DNA of 31,002 nt from a virus: positions 1-31,002 of the IMG/VR virus record IMGVR_UViG_3300035670_000913. One strand, 5' to 3'. The notes below the pieces were generated by a model. It was not told the DNA's origin. It saw nothing but the letters and a program-made list of their open reading frames with translations, and did no database searches. Within the stretch, counting starts at the first letter, position 1, and the number at the start of each line of letters is the position of its first letter. This document shows, one piece after another, positions 19,241 through 26,084 of the stretch. The position numbers and the translations under genes were made by a program.

Positions 19241-19443
19241 TAATACTTACCTGTTTCTTCTATCTTTTTTCTTAGTGCAACGAGTACGTCTATAACATAC
19301 CCTGCTTTGTCTTCACCATCTAAAAGCTCAAGTATGCGAGCTTGCTCAGCTCTTTTGCCATTAAGGTATGCCTCTCCAGCAATAGCCATCTCTTCTGGTG
19401 TACGTGGTTTTGCTAGCGGTACGCTATATTCGTGTTGACTCAT
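19240..19443 (-). CDS. Small protein with EQARIL motif, 67 aa
   Basis: The leaderless ATG at 19443 lies 6 nt after TATAAT. Residues about 22-43 (IAGEAYLNGKRAEQARILEL) belong to the ERxRIL family. First gene of the 19443-to-16947 operon that contains the fucosyltransferase and ThyX. Confidence 0.75.
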   Translation of the reverse strand: MSQHEYSVPLAKPRTPEEMAIAGEAYLNGKRAEQARILELLDGEDKAGYVIDVLVALRKKIEETGKY

Positions 19444-19449
19444 GTAATT

Positions 19450-19478
19450 ATTATACAGAGTTTGGGCTAATTAGTCAA
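19450..19478 (-). promoter_or_regulatory. Leaderless promoter TTGACT-17-TATAAT
   Basis: TTGACT at 19478-19473 and TATAAT at 19455-19450 on the minus strand, 17-bp spacer, 6 nt to ATG 19443. The -35 is inside the 3' end of the upstream gene. Confidence 0.75.
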
Positions 19479-20037
19479 GGAATGGGGAAGATAATCTCTG
19501 AGATTTTGTGTGATCTTTTCCAAAATCAGCAAACAATGCTTTGTTTTCTTGTGCCTTTACAATCTTGCGAGACCAGGAATATCCTGCATCTCCACCCCAA
19601 GCTAGCCACATCACGTATCCTTTAGATGGGTTTGCTGAGTTGCCCCAGTCTTTGCCCTGCTTGTCTACTTCGTGTCTAGAAAAATAAGAATACATACGCT
19701 TTACGGTGCTTAGCGAGAGTGTCTCTCCATTAGCCAGCTGTCTAGCTCTAGTCCATCCCACGGCAGTTCCTGCTCCTGTAGCTTTTCCGTCTTCTTTGAA
19801 CTTAATAGCTCTACGAGCAGCAGACCTGGCACCAGCAGGAGGAGAATAGCCCTCAGCCTTTTCCACAACTTCATAAACAACGTCATCTCCGTCTTCCCAA
19901 ATGTCATCAGACTTTTCTGTTGGAACGCAGTTGGGAACCATCTTCCCATTTTTTTCTTTCATGCCACGCTGTACGTAGCCTTCCCAGCAGGGTGACTTCT
20001 TCTCTAGGCCTTCTTCTGGGCAGCAATCATTATTCAT
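19471..20037 (-). CDS. Conserved phage protein with MKEKNGKMVPNCVP motif, 188 aa
   Basis: The leaderless ATG at 20037 lies 6 nt after an extended TGATATAAT. Two conserved blocks are seen: CWEGYVQRGMKEKNGKMVPN-CVP near the N-terminus, and SPPAGARSAARRAIKFKEDG, STVKRMYSYFSRHE and GYVMWLAWGGDAG-YSWSRK downstream. These recur in actinophage and other phage proteins, sometimes attached to structural or protease genes. No activity is established. The conserved central part is basic and could bind DNA. Confidence 0.8.
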   Translation of the reverse strand: MNNDCCPEEGLEKKSPCWEGYVQRGMKEKNGKMVPNCVPTEKSDDIWEDGDDVVYEVVEKAEGYSPPAGARSAARRAIKFKEDGKATGAGTAVGWTRARQLANGETLSLSTVKRMYSYFSRHEVDKQGKDWGNSANPSKGYVMWLAWGGDAGYSWSRKIVKAQENKALFADFGKDHTKSQRLSSPFLD

Positions 20038-20043
20038 AGTAAA

Positions 20044-20052
20044 ATTATATCA
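20044..20052 (-). promoter_or_regulatory. Extended -10 TGATATAAT, leaderless
   Basis: TATAAT at 20049-20044 on the minus strand, TG one base upstream; 6 nt to ATG 20037. Confidence 0.65.
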
Positions 20053-20056
20053 CAGG

Positions 20057-20278
20057 TTAGGCTGCAAGCTGCTCTAGCATATCAGGCCTGAACCCTGCCC
20101 AGTTACCTGCCTCAGAAATTACTACTGGTGCTGAAGAAAATCCCATTCCAAGAATCATGTCTAGTGCTGCTGGATCTGTTGTAATATCAACAGTCTCGTA
20201 TGATACCCCTGCTTTATCCAGGTATCTCTTTGTCATATCGCACTGCACGCATGCAGGCTTTGTATAAACCGTAGTCAT
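20057..20278 (-). CDS. nrdH: NrdH/glutaredoxin-like redoxin, 73 aa
   Basis: A small thiol carrier with YTKPACVQCDMTKRYLD; active-site CVQC at about residues 11-14. SSAPVVIS (cis-Pro strand) and a GFRPDML end are typical of NrdH. It supplies electrons to ribonucleotide reductase, which lies outside the window. ATG 20278 is preceded by GAGGAG; an in-frame TTG lies 15 nt upstream. The start has a real leader with a Shine-Dalgarno sequence, unlike its neighbours. Confidence 0.88.
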   Translation of the reverse strand: MTTVYTKPACVQCDMTKRYLDKAGVSYETVDITTDPAALDMILGMGFSSAPVVISEAGNWAGFRPDMLEQLAA

Positions 20279-20307
20279 AGGTCTCCTCTTCAATTGTTAG
20301 TGTATCT

Positions 20308-20313
20308 ATTATA
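20308..20313 (-). promoter_or_regulatory. -10 TATAAT for the nrdH transcript
   Basis: Minus-strand TATAAT about 29 nt upstream of ATG 20278, leaving a leader of about 23 nt with a GAGGAG ribosome-binding site. A -35 is not clear (TTGCAT, 19-bp spacing). Confidence 0.5.
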
Positions 20314-20370
20314 CTCAAGTGTTTTTTGTAGAATGCAAAGAATTATTACATTTTTATAACAGAGATAGTA

Positions 20371-20379
20371 TGGTATCAT
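20371..20379 (+). promoter_or_regulatory. Extended -10 TGGTATCAT, leaderless
   Basis: TATCAT at 20374-20379 with TG one base upstream; 6 nt to ATG 20386. Confidence 0.55.
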
Positions 20380-20385
20380 AGATTT

Positions 20386-20949
20386 ATGGCAGTGTCAATT
20401 AATCACGAACGAATAGAGCTTTTTAAGCAAGAGTTTGAGTCAGATCTCACATGGAAAGACATTGAAGAGATTTACGACTGGTTTAGAAAAGATGCACCAA
20501 TAGATAGATTTTCAGTTATTGGAACAGCAATTTGTCGCTCAGAGATTAATGAAAAAATAAACTATTTAAAGAACCTTGCTGATGGCTGGCATCCAGGAAA
20601 CTTTATAGATGCCATGACAATCATTCAGTTTGAAAATATAACCACTGGCAGATCAATTCCTGACGAAGCAAAGTCTATTCATTCTAAGTTTCGCCAAGAT
20701 ACCCCAGATGAATTGCCTGAGTGGTTTGATCTTAATATGTTAACACCAGTTATTCATAGCGATCCAGTAGATGGAATTTTCTTTCAGCTAATTGGAACTG
20801 TATTGTGGAAAATGTATTACGATGATGGAACCATAGACTCTCGTGTGCTACAGCCAGGAGACGTTCTAGTTGTTCCCAAAAATATTAGACATAGCGTGGA
20901 GTCTCTTGAGCCAAGATGCTCTTTGTCTGTATCTTTTACTGATGCATAG
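20386..20949 (+). CDS. JmjC/cupin-type Fe(II)/2OG oxygenase-like protein, 187 aa
   Basis: Residues 124-169 hold the metal triad: H124-S-D126 (PVIHSDPVDG) and H169 (PKNIRHSV). FFQLIGTVLWKMYYDDG then LQPGDVLVVPKNIRHS follow the JmjC/ribosomal-oxygenase layout, in which K142 could bind 2OG. These enzymes hydroxylate proteins (His, Arg or Lys). The N-terminal half is a helical segment without clear relatives. It differs from the four P4H-type oxygenases in the region. The start is leaderless. Confidence 0.75.
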   Translation: MAVSINHERIELFKQEFESDLTWKDIEEIYDWFRKDAPIDRFSVIGTAICRSEINEKINYLKNLADGWHPGNFIDAMTIIQFENITTGRSIPDEAKSIHSKFRQDTPDELPEWFDLNMLTPVIHSDPVDGIFFQLIGTVLWKMYYDDGTIDSRVLQPGDVLVVPKNIRHSVESLEPRCSLSVSFTDA

Positions 20950-20958
20950 TGGTATAAT
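20950..20958 (+). promoter_or_regulatory. Extended -10 TGGTATAAT, leaderless
   Basis: TATAAT at 20953-20958; 8 nt to ATG 20967. It starts immediately after the stop of the upstream oxygenase. Confidence 0.6.
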
Positions 20959-20966
20959 ATTACTAC

Positions 20967-21212
20967 ATGTCAATATTCGCAGAATTTCAGGCTTATAAAG
21001 AAAAACAAGGCTGTAAGGATTGTGGAGTTAAATATCCGCACTACATTCTTGAATTTGACCACCGTCCTGGCAAGAAGAAGGTGGACATAGTTTATCGTGT
21101 CCTTAAAAAATATGGGCGTGAAGCTGCCTGGAATGAAGTAAGAAAATGTGATGTTGTTTGCTCCAACTGTCACAAAGAAAGAACTTATATGAGAGAAATG
21201 AGAGAAGAATGA
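20967..21212 (+). CDS. HNH-like zinc protein, 81 aa
   Basis: CKDCGVKYPHYILEFDHRPG (residues about 16-35) and CDVVCSNCHKERTY (about 60-73) match a common family of short phage HNH-type proteins. Two CxxC pairs hold zinc and the F-D-H motif supplies the catalytic His. It may nick or cut DNA, or act in packaging as other phage HNH proteins do. The end overlaps the next start as ATGA. Confidence 0.85.
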   Translation: MSIFAEFQAYKEKQGCKDCGVKYPHYILEFDHRPGKKKVDIVYRVLKKYGREAAWNEVRKCDVVCSNCHKERTYMREMREE

Positions 21213-21793
21213 TCATTGTAGATGACAACTTCGTTGATGAAAATACAATTGCCAAGATTGAGCACCTGATTACTGGATGGAATAACCAACCAATTGGCTG
21301 GGTATTTGCACCTGCCAGCAATACTGAGAATGAAGACGGTGGGGCAATCATTGACAAGAATGTTTTTGAACACCCAATGTTTGTTGCAGTTCTAACTCAA
21401 GAGCACCAGCATCCGCTAAGAAAAGAAATTATATCCTTAGCAGAATCATTTTTTAGAAAGAACAAGATCTTGTTTAGCGAGATCCTAAGAATTAAAATTA
21501 ATATTGTTCCAATGGCACCACTTTCAAGCTATGGTAAGTATCAAATGCCACACATTGATACTGATAGAGACCACAAGGTTTTCTTGTATTATGTTAATGA
21601 TGCTGACGGTGATACCATCCTATTCAATGAGATGAAAGAGGATGGGAAGCCTACACCAACAAAGTTTACAGAAAAGCGTAGGGTAACACCTAAGCGTGGG
21701 CGTGGACTAGTGTTTGATGGAAGCAACTACCATGCACCAACTGCACCAGTTAGCTCTATTTATCGCTGTGTTATTAATATAGACTTTGTATAA
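21209..21793 (+). CDS. Fe(II)/2-oxoglutarate oxygenase, P4H type, 194 aa
   Basis: I choose ATG 21209, which overlaps the HNH gene stop as ATGA. The protein carries H115-x-D117 (MPHIDTDRDH), distal H175 (GSNYHAPTAP) and R186 (SIYRCVINIDF). Strands VFLYYVNDADGDTILFNE and TPKRGRGLVFDGS are typical of phage and cyanophage 2OG oxygenases. It converges on the GT60-epimerase fusion with a 20-nt overlap, a second instance of an oxygenase next to a GT60 domain. Confidence 0.9.
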   Translation: MIIVDDNFVDENTIAKIEHLITGWNNQPIGWVFAPASNTENEDGGAIIDKNVFEHPMFVAVLTQEHQHPLRKEIISLAESFFRKNKILFSEILRIKINIVPMAPLSSYGKYQMPHIDTDRDHKVFLYYVNDADGDTILFNEMKEDGKPTPTKFTEKRRVTPKRGRGLVFDGSNYHAPTAPVSSIYRCVINIDFV

Positions 21794-23636
21794 TATAGTC
21801 AATTACACTTTTTGATGGAGAATAGCCCAAGGCACTAGCTGCAGAAGAAATATCTGCCAAAGTGTTTTGGGCTTCTCCTTTTCTAGAATCAACATACTCA
21901 ACATTATTTGATATGGTGCCTGCTATCTCATTGATTGAAAAGTTAGTTCCAGTACCAACATTAATAATGTTGTTATCAGGGATAGTGCATGTAGCAGCTG
22001 AAATAGTAGCAGATACAACATCGTCTACATGAGTAAAGTCTCTCCTCTGCCCACCATCTCCAACAATAGTCAGTGGCTCATCACTGAAGAACTGTTTAAG
22101 AAATCTTCCCACTACTGGGGCATAGGAGCCTCTCACAGGCTCTCTGAGACCATAAACATTAAAGTACCTAAGTATTACTACGTCCAAATTAAAAAGGTTT
22201 TTATAGATATTTGCAATATTTTCTGCAGCTAGCTTAGATGCTGAGTATGGGTTTAAACAATTAGCAGGGTCTGATTCCTTATTTGGAAGGCTACCATTAC
22301 CATAGATAGATGATGTAGATGCCAGAATAACTCTTTGTACCATTGCTTCCCTGGCACACTGTAGCACTACAGATGTTCCATACACGTTAGTATGTATAGT
22401 CTTGGTTGGGTCTTCCTGGATACTTGGCTGAATTCGTGGCTGAGCTGCTAGATGAAAGACATAGTCTGCACCATTATATATGTGCCTTGTATCGTCATAG
22501 TTTGTGATATCAAGCTTGCAGTTTGTGGCCTGATCATTCCAATAAAACTGGTCATGGGATTCAGATGATTCATTATCTATTACGATCACCTTGTGACCAA
22601 GGCTAATTAATCTATCAACCAAATTTGAGCCTATGAATCCAGCACCACCAGTAACAATGCTAATTGGCTGTTCTCCAAAGTCTGGAGCCTCTGGGTCAGA
22701 GAATAGGCCAAGCTCAATGATTCTGTCGTATTCCTTTTCAAGGCCTATAGCAACATAAAAGTCTCTGGGTTGCCTGTCACTATTAATCTTATATGGCCCA
22801 ACATTGTAAAGCATAGACCTGATGATTTGATAAATAGTTCTGCCACGATCTGTGAGGGCACTAAAAGTTTTTGTTTTTGCAATCTCTGAATAGTTACCGT
22901 TGGCATTTTGGTTATGATACATATAAACATTTTTGTATGAACGATAGATTGTCCAGCCCCTCATAAATGCTATATAAGAACTAAACGTCTCTTCACCATA
23001 ATTTCTGGCACTATCAAACATCCATCCGTCTTTTATATAGTCGTGATGAAAGAAAAACATGTGATGGGATGAGTAGTATGTTGGAACAAAGTCTTGATGC
23101 TCAGAGATAATTACTTTTGGTTCAGCATGCAGAAAGTCAAAGTTTGTAACCTCACTTTCTGGCTTATTCCAAACAGTATATGCGTGTGGCTGTGGCCCAT
23201 CGTAATCTTTGCAGTTACAGTTCTGATCGTTACCATCAATGTGCCTTGTGTCTTCCCCCATTTGTGCAGAAATAATTACCTGATGCCCATGTTTAGACTG
23301 CAAATCTAGATAGTCATTAATTAATTTAGTATCCCATCCTTGCACAAAGGTTGTATGTGAATCGCACAACAAAACATATTCCTGACCAGAATGCAGTCTG
23401 GCTAGCCTATTGCGTAGCTGCATTACACCTGGCCTAGAGTCAACATCATAGTCTACAAATATAAAATTAGGACTTTTACGAAACTCTTCAACATCTGGAT
23501 ATGGACATTCTTTATACTGCATTGCTATTGCAAACGATAAACTTTCTGGTCTATCTGCATTTTTTATACAATCATTAACTGTATTAACTAATGTTCCGTC
23601 TTCATATGCTGGAATCATAATGAATATGTTATTCAT
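21774..23636 (-). CDS. GT60-like glycosyltransferase fused to UDP-sugar 4-epimerase, 620 aa
   Basis: Residues 1 to about 315 repeat the GT60 plan of 15346-16284: IPAYEDGTLVNTVNDCIKNA, VDSRPGVMQLRNRLARLHSG, LLCDSHTTFVQGWD with DSH at 92-94, and AFMRGWTIYRS. Residues about 325-620 form an extended short-chain dehydrogenase: GGAGFIG at 330-336, FHLAAQPRIQPSI, STSSIYG near 441-446 and catalytic Y464-x3-K468. They resemble UDP-glucose or UDP-GlcNAc 4-epimerases (GalE/WbpP). The fusion suggests that the same protein makes and uses the donor sugar. The ATG overlaps the preceding gene by 8 nt. Confidence 0.88.
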   Translation of the reverse strand: MNNIFIMIPAYEDGTLVNTVNDCIKNADRPESLSFAIAMQYKECPYPDVEEFRKSPNFIFVDYDVDSRPGVMQLRNRLARLHSGQEYVLLCDSHTTFVQGWDTKLINDYLDLQSKHGHQVIISAQMGEDTRHIDGNDQNCNCKDYDGPQPHAYTVWNKPESEVTNFDFLHAEPKVIISEHQDFVPTYYSSHHMFFFHHDYIKDGWMFDSARNYGEETFSSYIAFMRGWTIYRSYKNVYMYHNQNANGNYSEIAKTKTFSALTDRGRTIYQIIRSMLYNVGPYKINSDRQPRDFYVAIGLEKEYDRIIELGLFSDPEAPDFGEQPISIVTGGAGFIGSNLVDRLISLGHKVIVIDNESSESHDQFYWNDQATNCKLDITNYDDTRHIYNGADYVFHLAAQPRIQPSIQEDPTKTIHTNVYGTSVVLQCAREAMVQRVILASTSSIYGNGSLPNKESDPANCLNPYSASKLAAENIANIYKNLFNLDVVILRYFNVYGLREPVRGSYAPVVGRFLKQFFSDEPLTIVGDGGQRRDFTHVDDVVSATISAATCTIPDNNIINVGTGTNFSINEIAGTISNNVEYVDSRKGEAQNTLADISSAASALGYSPSKSVIDYIIQSLY

Positions 23637-24435
23637 CTATGATCTCCATTAGCTTTTCATAGAATTTATCTGCCCAGAAGTAGTTCTGAGCTTCTCCATA
23701 GTGGATTCCGTCTCTAGCATATAGTGGACACTCCATATCAGGATGCTCCTCTACCGCCTTCTGGGTTCCACGCTCCATCTCATCCTGCGTAACGCTAAAG
23801 AATGTTTTAAAGTGTTGCAAAGACTCAGTTGTGTTATGGTCCCAAGAGGACGATAAAAGTTTTATATCATGAGACTTGCACATTAGCTCTAGCATCTCAT
23901 ATAGCTGTGCAGTAAGTGCACCAAACATTGTTTTTGTGGCAAAGAACGAGTCTCTAACCTCTTCGTCTTTACGAATCCATAGTTTTGTAATCTCGTACTC
24001 GTTATTTTCTGGATTAACTGCAACAAGCCTCATCATATCTGGCATGTTAAACATTATGATATCTGGCTTCCCGTGCTGATCAATATATTCAAATATATTT
24101 AGCACCTGACCAACAATTGCATGTCCAGACATGGCAATAGAGCTTACATTCTTTATTCTATGGGTATCTTTAAGCCTTTTAATTAGCTTATTTCTCCACA
24201 TCTCATCGTAAATAAGACCAAGACCATTTGTTACACTACAGCCTGCAAACAAGATATGCAGCCCATCATCGTGATGCTTTTCTAGGATAACCCCAGGACT
24301 GCTCATGTACTCATAATGCTTTACCTCATGGGTAAATCTGGACTGAAACTGACCATCTATAGGTGGGAAAAAGTTATATGGGGTACCTGAAGGGTTTGCT
24401 CTTTCTGGATGTTTTTCAACAATTCTTAAACTCAT
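23629..24435 (-). CDS. SGNH/GDSL-type hydrolase, 268 aa
   Basis: Block I is FAGCSVTNGLGL with nucleophile S67; the D-x-x-H of block V is in YARDGIHYGEAQN. FNMPDMMRL lies where the G-x-N-D block is usually found. Enzymes of this fold add or remove acetyl and similar groups from glycans. The gene overlaps the GT60-epimerase fusion and lies downstream of a structured RNA leader (24455-24543). No Shine-Dalgarno sequence is apparent. Substrate unknown. Confidence 0.8.
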   Translation of the reverse strand: MSLRIVEKHPERANPSGTPYNFFPPIDGQFQSRFTHEVKHYEYMSSPGVILEKHHDDGLHILFAGCSVTNGLGLIYDEMWRNKLIKRLKDTHRIKNVSSIAMSGHAIVGQVLNIFEYIDQHGKPDIIMFNMPDMMRLVAVNPENNEYEITKLWIRKDEEVRDSFFATKTMFGALTAQLYEMLELMCKSHDIKLLSSSWDHNTTESLQHFKTFFSVTQDEMERGTQKAVEEHPDMECPLYARDGIHYGEAQNYFWADKFYEKLMEIIDE

Positions 24436-24454
24436 TACATCAGCATTCTACTAG

Positions 24455-24543
24455 GTCCCCACACAGCGACCAATGGCGTTGCCCAGCTAAAATGGTAACT
24501 AATCATCCTAAGATAATGAACATACCTTGTCCTGTGTGGGGAC
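24455..24543 (-). ncRNA. Candidate structured RNA with 12-bp closing stem
   Basis: On the minus strand the element opens with GTCCCCACACAG (24543-24532) and closes with CTGTGTGGGGAC (24466-24455), a perfect 12-bp stem around 65 nt. A TATAAT at 24555-24550 is followed by 6 nt and then the first G. In this phage 6 nt is the usual -10 to transcript-start distance, so the RNA probably begins exactly at the stem. Internal pairing includes GGC-AAC-GCC. It is not a tRNA: no T-arm and no anticodon arm. It could be a riboswitch-like leader of the SGNH gene at 24435 or a stand-alone RNA. Confidence 0.6.
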
Positions 24544-24549
24544 TCTTCA

Positions 24550-24555
24550 ATTATA
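24550..24555 (-). promoter_or_regulatory. -10 TATAAT for the structured RNA
   Basis: TATAAT with an adjoining upstream TG on the minus strand. It lies 6 nt before the closing stem of the RNA and just after the Hsp20 stop codon. Confidence 0.65.
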
Positions 24556-24557
24556 CA

Positions 24558-24956
24558 CTACCTAATTTCAATTTTCTTAGGCTTTAGATCTTCTGGCATA
24601 TTGCGGTGAAGATCAATATACAGAATACCGTCAAATGCTGACGCATCAGTAATCTCAAAGTATTCTGGTAGTGAGAAGGAGCGAGTAAACTTACGAGTAG
24701 CAATCCCCTTGTATAGATACTCTTCTTCCTTGCCCAACTTCTCACCCTTTACGGTAAGAATGTTTTTCTCTACAGAAACATCTAGCTCACCCCTACCAAA
24801 ACCAGCAACTGCGAACTCCATTACGAAGTGGTCGTCATTTACCTTCTTGACGTTATATGGTGGGTAGTTTGTTTTCTGTAGTGGTACATTAAACATCCTG
24901 TCAATTTCCTGACTGAATGTCTTGAATGGATCCTGTAAATATAGCGATGCCATCAT
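24558..24956 (-). CDS. Small heat-shock protein (Hsp20 / alpha-crystallin), 132 aa
   Basis: The chaperone domain is clear: YNVKKVNDDHFVMEFAVAGF (about 34-53), LDVSVEKNILTVKGEKL (about 58-74) and RSFSLPEYFEITDASAFDG-ILYIDLHR. The C-terminus KPKKIEIR carries the I-x-I motif that bridges dimers. Length is normal. ATG 24956 is preceded by AAAGGAGG. Hsp20 genes are known from many large aquatic phages, where they may protect phage or host proteins. Confidence 0.96.
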   Translation of the reverse strand: MMASLYLQDPFKTFSQEIDRMFNVPLQKTNYPPYNVKKVNDDHFVMEFAVAGFGRGELDVSVEKNILTVKGEKLGKEEEYLYKGIATRKFTRSFSLPEYFEITDASAFDGILYIDLHRNMPEDLKPKKIEIR

Positions 24957-25004
24957 TTTGTCCTCCTTTATAAGCGACTGTGCCCCCGTTTGGCAGGCAA
25001 ATAT

Positions 25005-25013
25005 ATTATATCA
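25005..25013 (-). promoter_or_regulatory. Extended -10 built on the GT61 stop codon
   Basis: TGATATAAT on the minus strand; its TGA (25013-25011) is the stop codon of the GT61-like gene. The transcript would start near 24998, giving a leader of about 42 nt to the Hsp20 ATG, with a TGCC...GGCA hairpin near its 5' end. Confidence 0.6.
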
Positions 25014-26057
25014 TAAACAATCTAGGGTATCTAATTCTTCTATAACATCATCTATATTACAGTGTTCAGGTGGACGCAAGAGATTAATCCTACCTCCTTG
25101 GAAAAGAAATTTATAATTAACTGAAGTATACGTATGTCCATACTCAGTTAAATAGTGCTCAAAATCATAGTTCCACCAGTTTGCAGTATGGATGCCTATA
25201 ACCTGACCACCAGGTGGCATAAATAGTGCATTTACTAAGTTGCTGCCCTTTGTTCCTGCAAAATGAGTAGCACTACTACAAATATCTATTTGCTGATCAA
25301 TTGATAGCTTTGAAAAGTCAACAACTTTATAACCCTTTTTTGCAAAGTATTGTGCCAACCTTTGCTCTTGTGGATGAAATCTTGTAGTATATACTGCATT
25401 AATTTCTTTATCCTTAGTATCAATAGACATGTCAGATGATATTGGAAGCGAGTTTCTTATTGAGTATATTTTTTGTGGACCGCCTGTTTTAGACCTTTTA
25501 GATGATAGAAGTTTGTATGTGCCAGCTAGCAGCATTGCAGTTCTTGGGCCAGCCAAGTTGCCAACGTTGTACTCCGTGCAATCAAGGAATCTTATATTTT
25601 GAAAAAGGCCAGACTCTGTTGACCATCCAACCTTTGAGTTGCCTGACAAATATTGCATATTTAGCAGACCGTAAGCATTTTCAAAAACTACAACACTCTC
25701 CTCGCCTGATTGATTTAGTATTATGGGGTTATACAGTTCAATAATCTTTTGAACAACACTATTGGCCCACTTTTCTTTTGTTGGAAATAAAACAAGTCTA
25801 ATGCTTTTGTTATAAGATCTTAGAATCTCGTACTCACCTATAATATCCGTAATAAGATGGTAGTATGGGGAAGGTAAGAATGCAACAAAAAAGTCACCCT
25901 TCAGCTCTAGCCAACCAGAAGGATTTGCTTTATTATGTAGGTTTACTTTTGCCTTATGAGCGTGAAGAATGTTTAGGCCTTCTTTCCACTCCAAGACCTC
26001 GTACTTCTTTGCTGAGACTCTTGTCATTGGATTAAGCTTTAATTCTTCTGGTGGCAT
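25011..26057 (-). CDS. GT61-like glycosyltransferase, 348 aa
   Basis: The C-terminal half has the GT61 (DUF563) pattern: RFHPQEQRLAQYFAKKGYKV, VDFSKLSIDQQIDICSSATH, FAGTKGSNLVNALFMPPGG and QVIGIHTANWWNYD. The N-terminal part contains FLPSPYYHLITDIIGEYEIL, the family's usual 'YYHwl.D.l.rl' block. Enzymes of this family add xylose, GlcNAc or related sugars; bacterial members are often in capsule clusters. Leaderless ATG 6 nt after TATAAT, back to back with a sugar-nucleotide operon. Confidence 0.85.
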   Translation of the reverse strand: MPPEELKLNPMTRVSAKKYEVLEWKEGLNILHAHKAKVNLHNKANPSGWLELKGDFFVAFLPSPYYHLITDIIGEYEILRSYNKSIRLVLFPTKEKWANSVVQKIIELYNPIILNQSGEESVVVFENAYGLLNMQYLSGNSKVGWSTESGLFQNIRFLDCTEYNVGNLAGPRTAMLLAGTYKLLSSKRSKTGGPQKIYSIRNSLPISSDMSIDTKDKEINAVYTTRFHPQEQRLAQYFAKKGYKVVDFSKLSIDQQIDICSSATHFAGTKGSNLVNALFMPPGGQVIGIHTANWWNYDFEHYLTEYGHTYTSVNYKFLFQGGRINLLRPPEHCNIDDVIEELDTLDCL

Positions 26058-26063
26058 AAAACA

Positions 26064-26078
26064 ATTATACAGTATAAT
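26064..26078. promoter_or_regulatory. Divergent leaderless promoters for 26057(-) and 26085(+)
   Basis: Leftward TATAAT at 26069-26064, 6 nt to ATG 26057. Rightward TATAAT at 26073-26078, 6 nt to GTG 26085. Only 27 nt separate the two start codons. Confidence 0.75.
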
Positions 26079-26084
26079 AGACTA

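Noticed and set aside
24455-24543. The structured element as a tRNA
   Set aside because: There is no T-arm (GGTTCGANTCC), no 5-bp anticodon stem and no CCA-like end. The 12-bp closing stem is longer than an acceptor stem.
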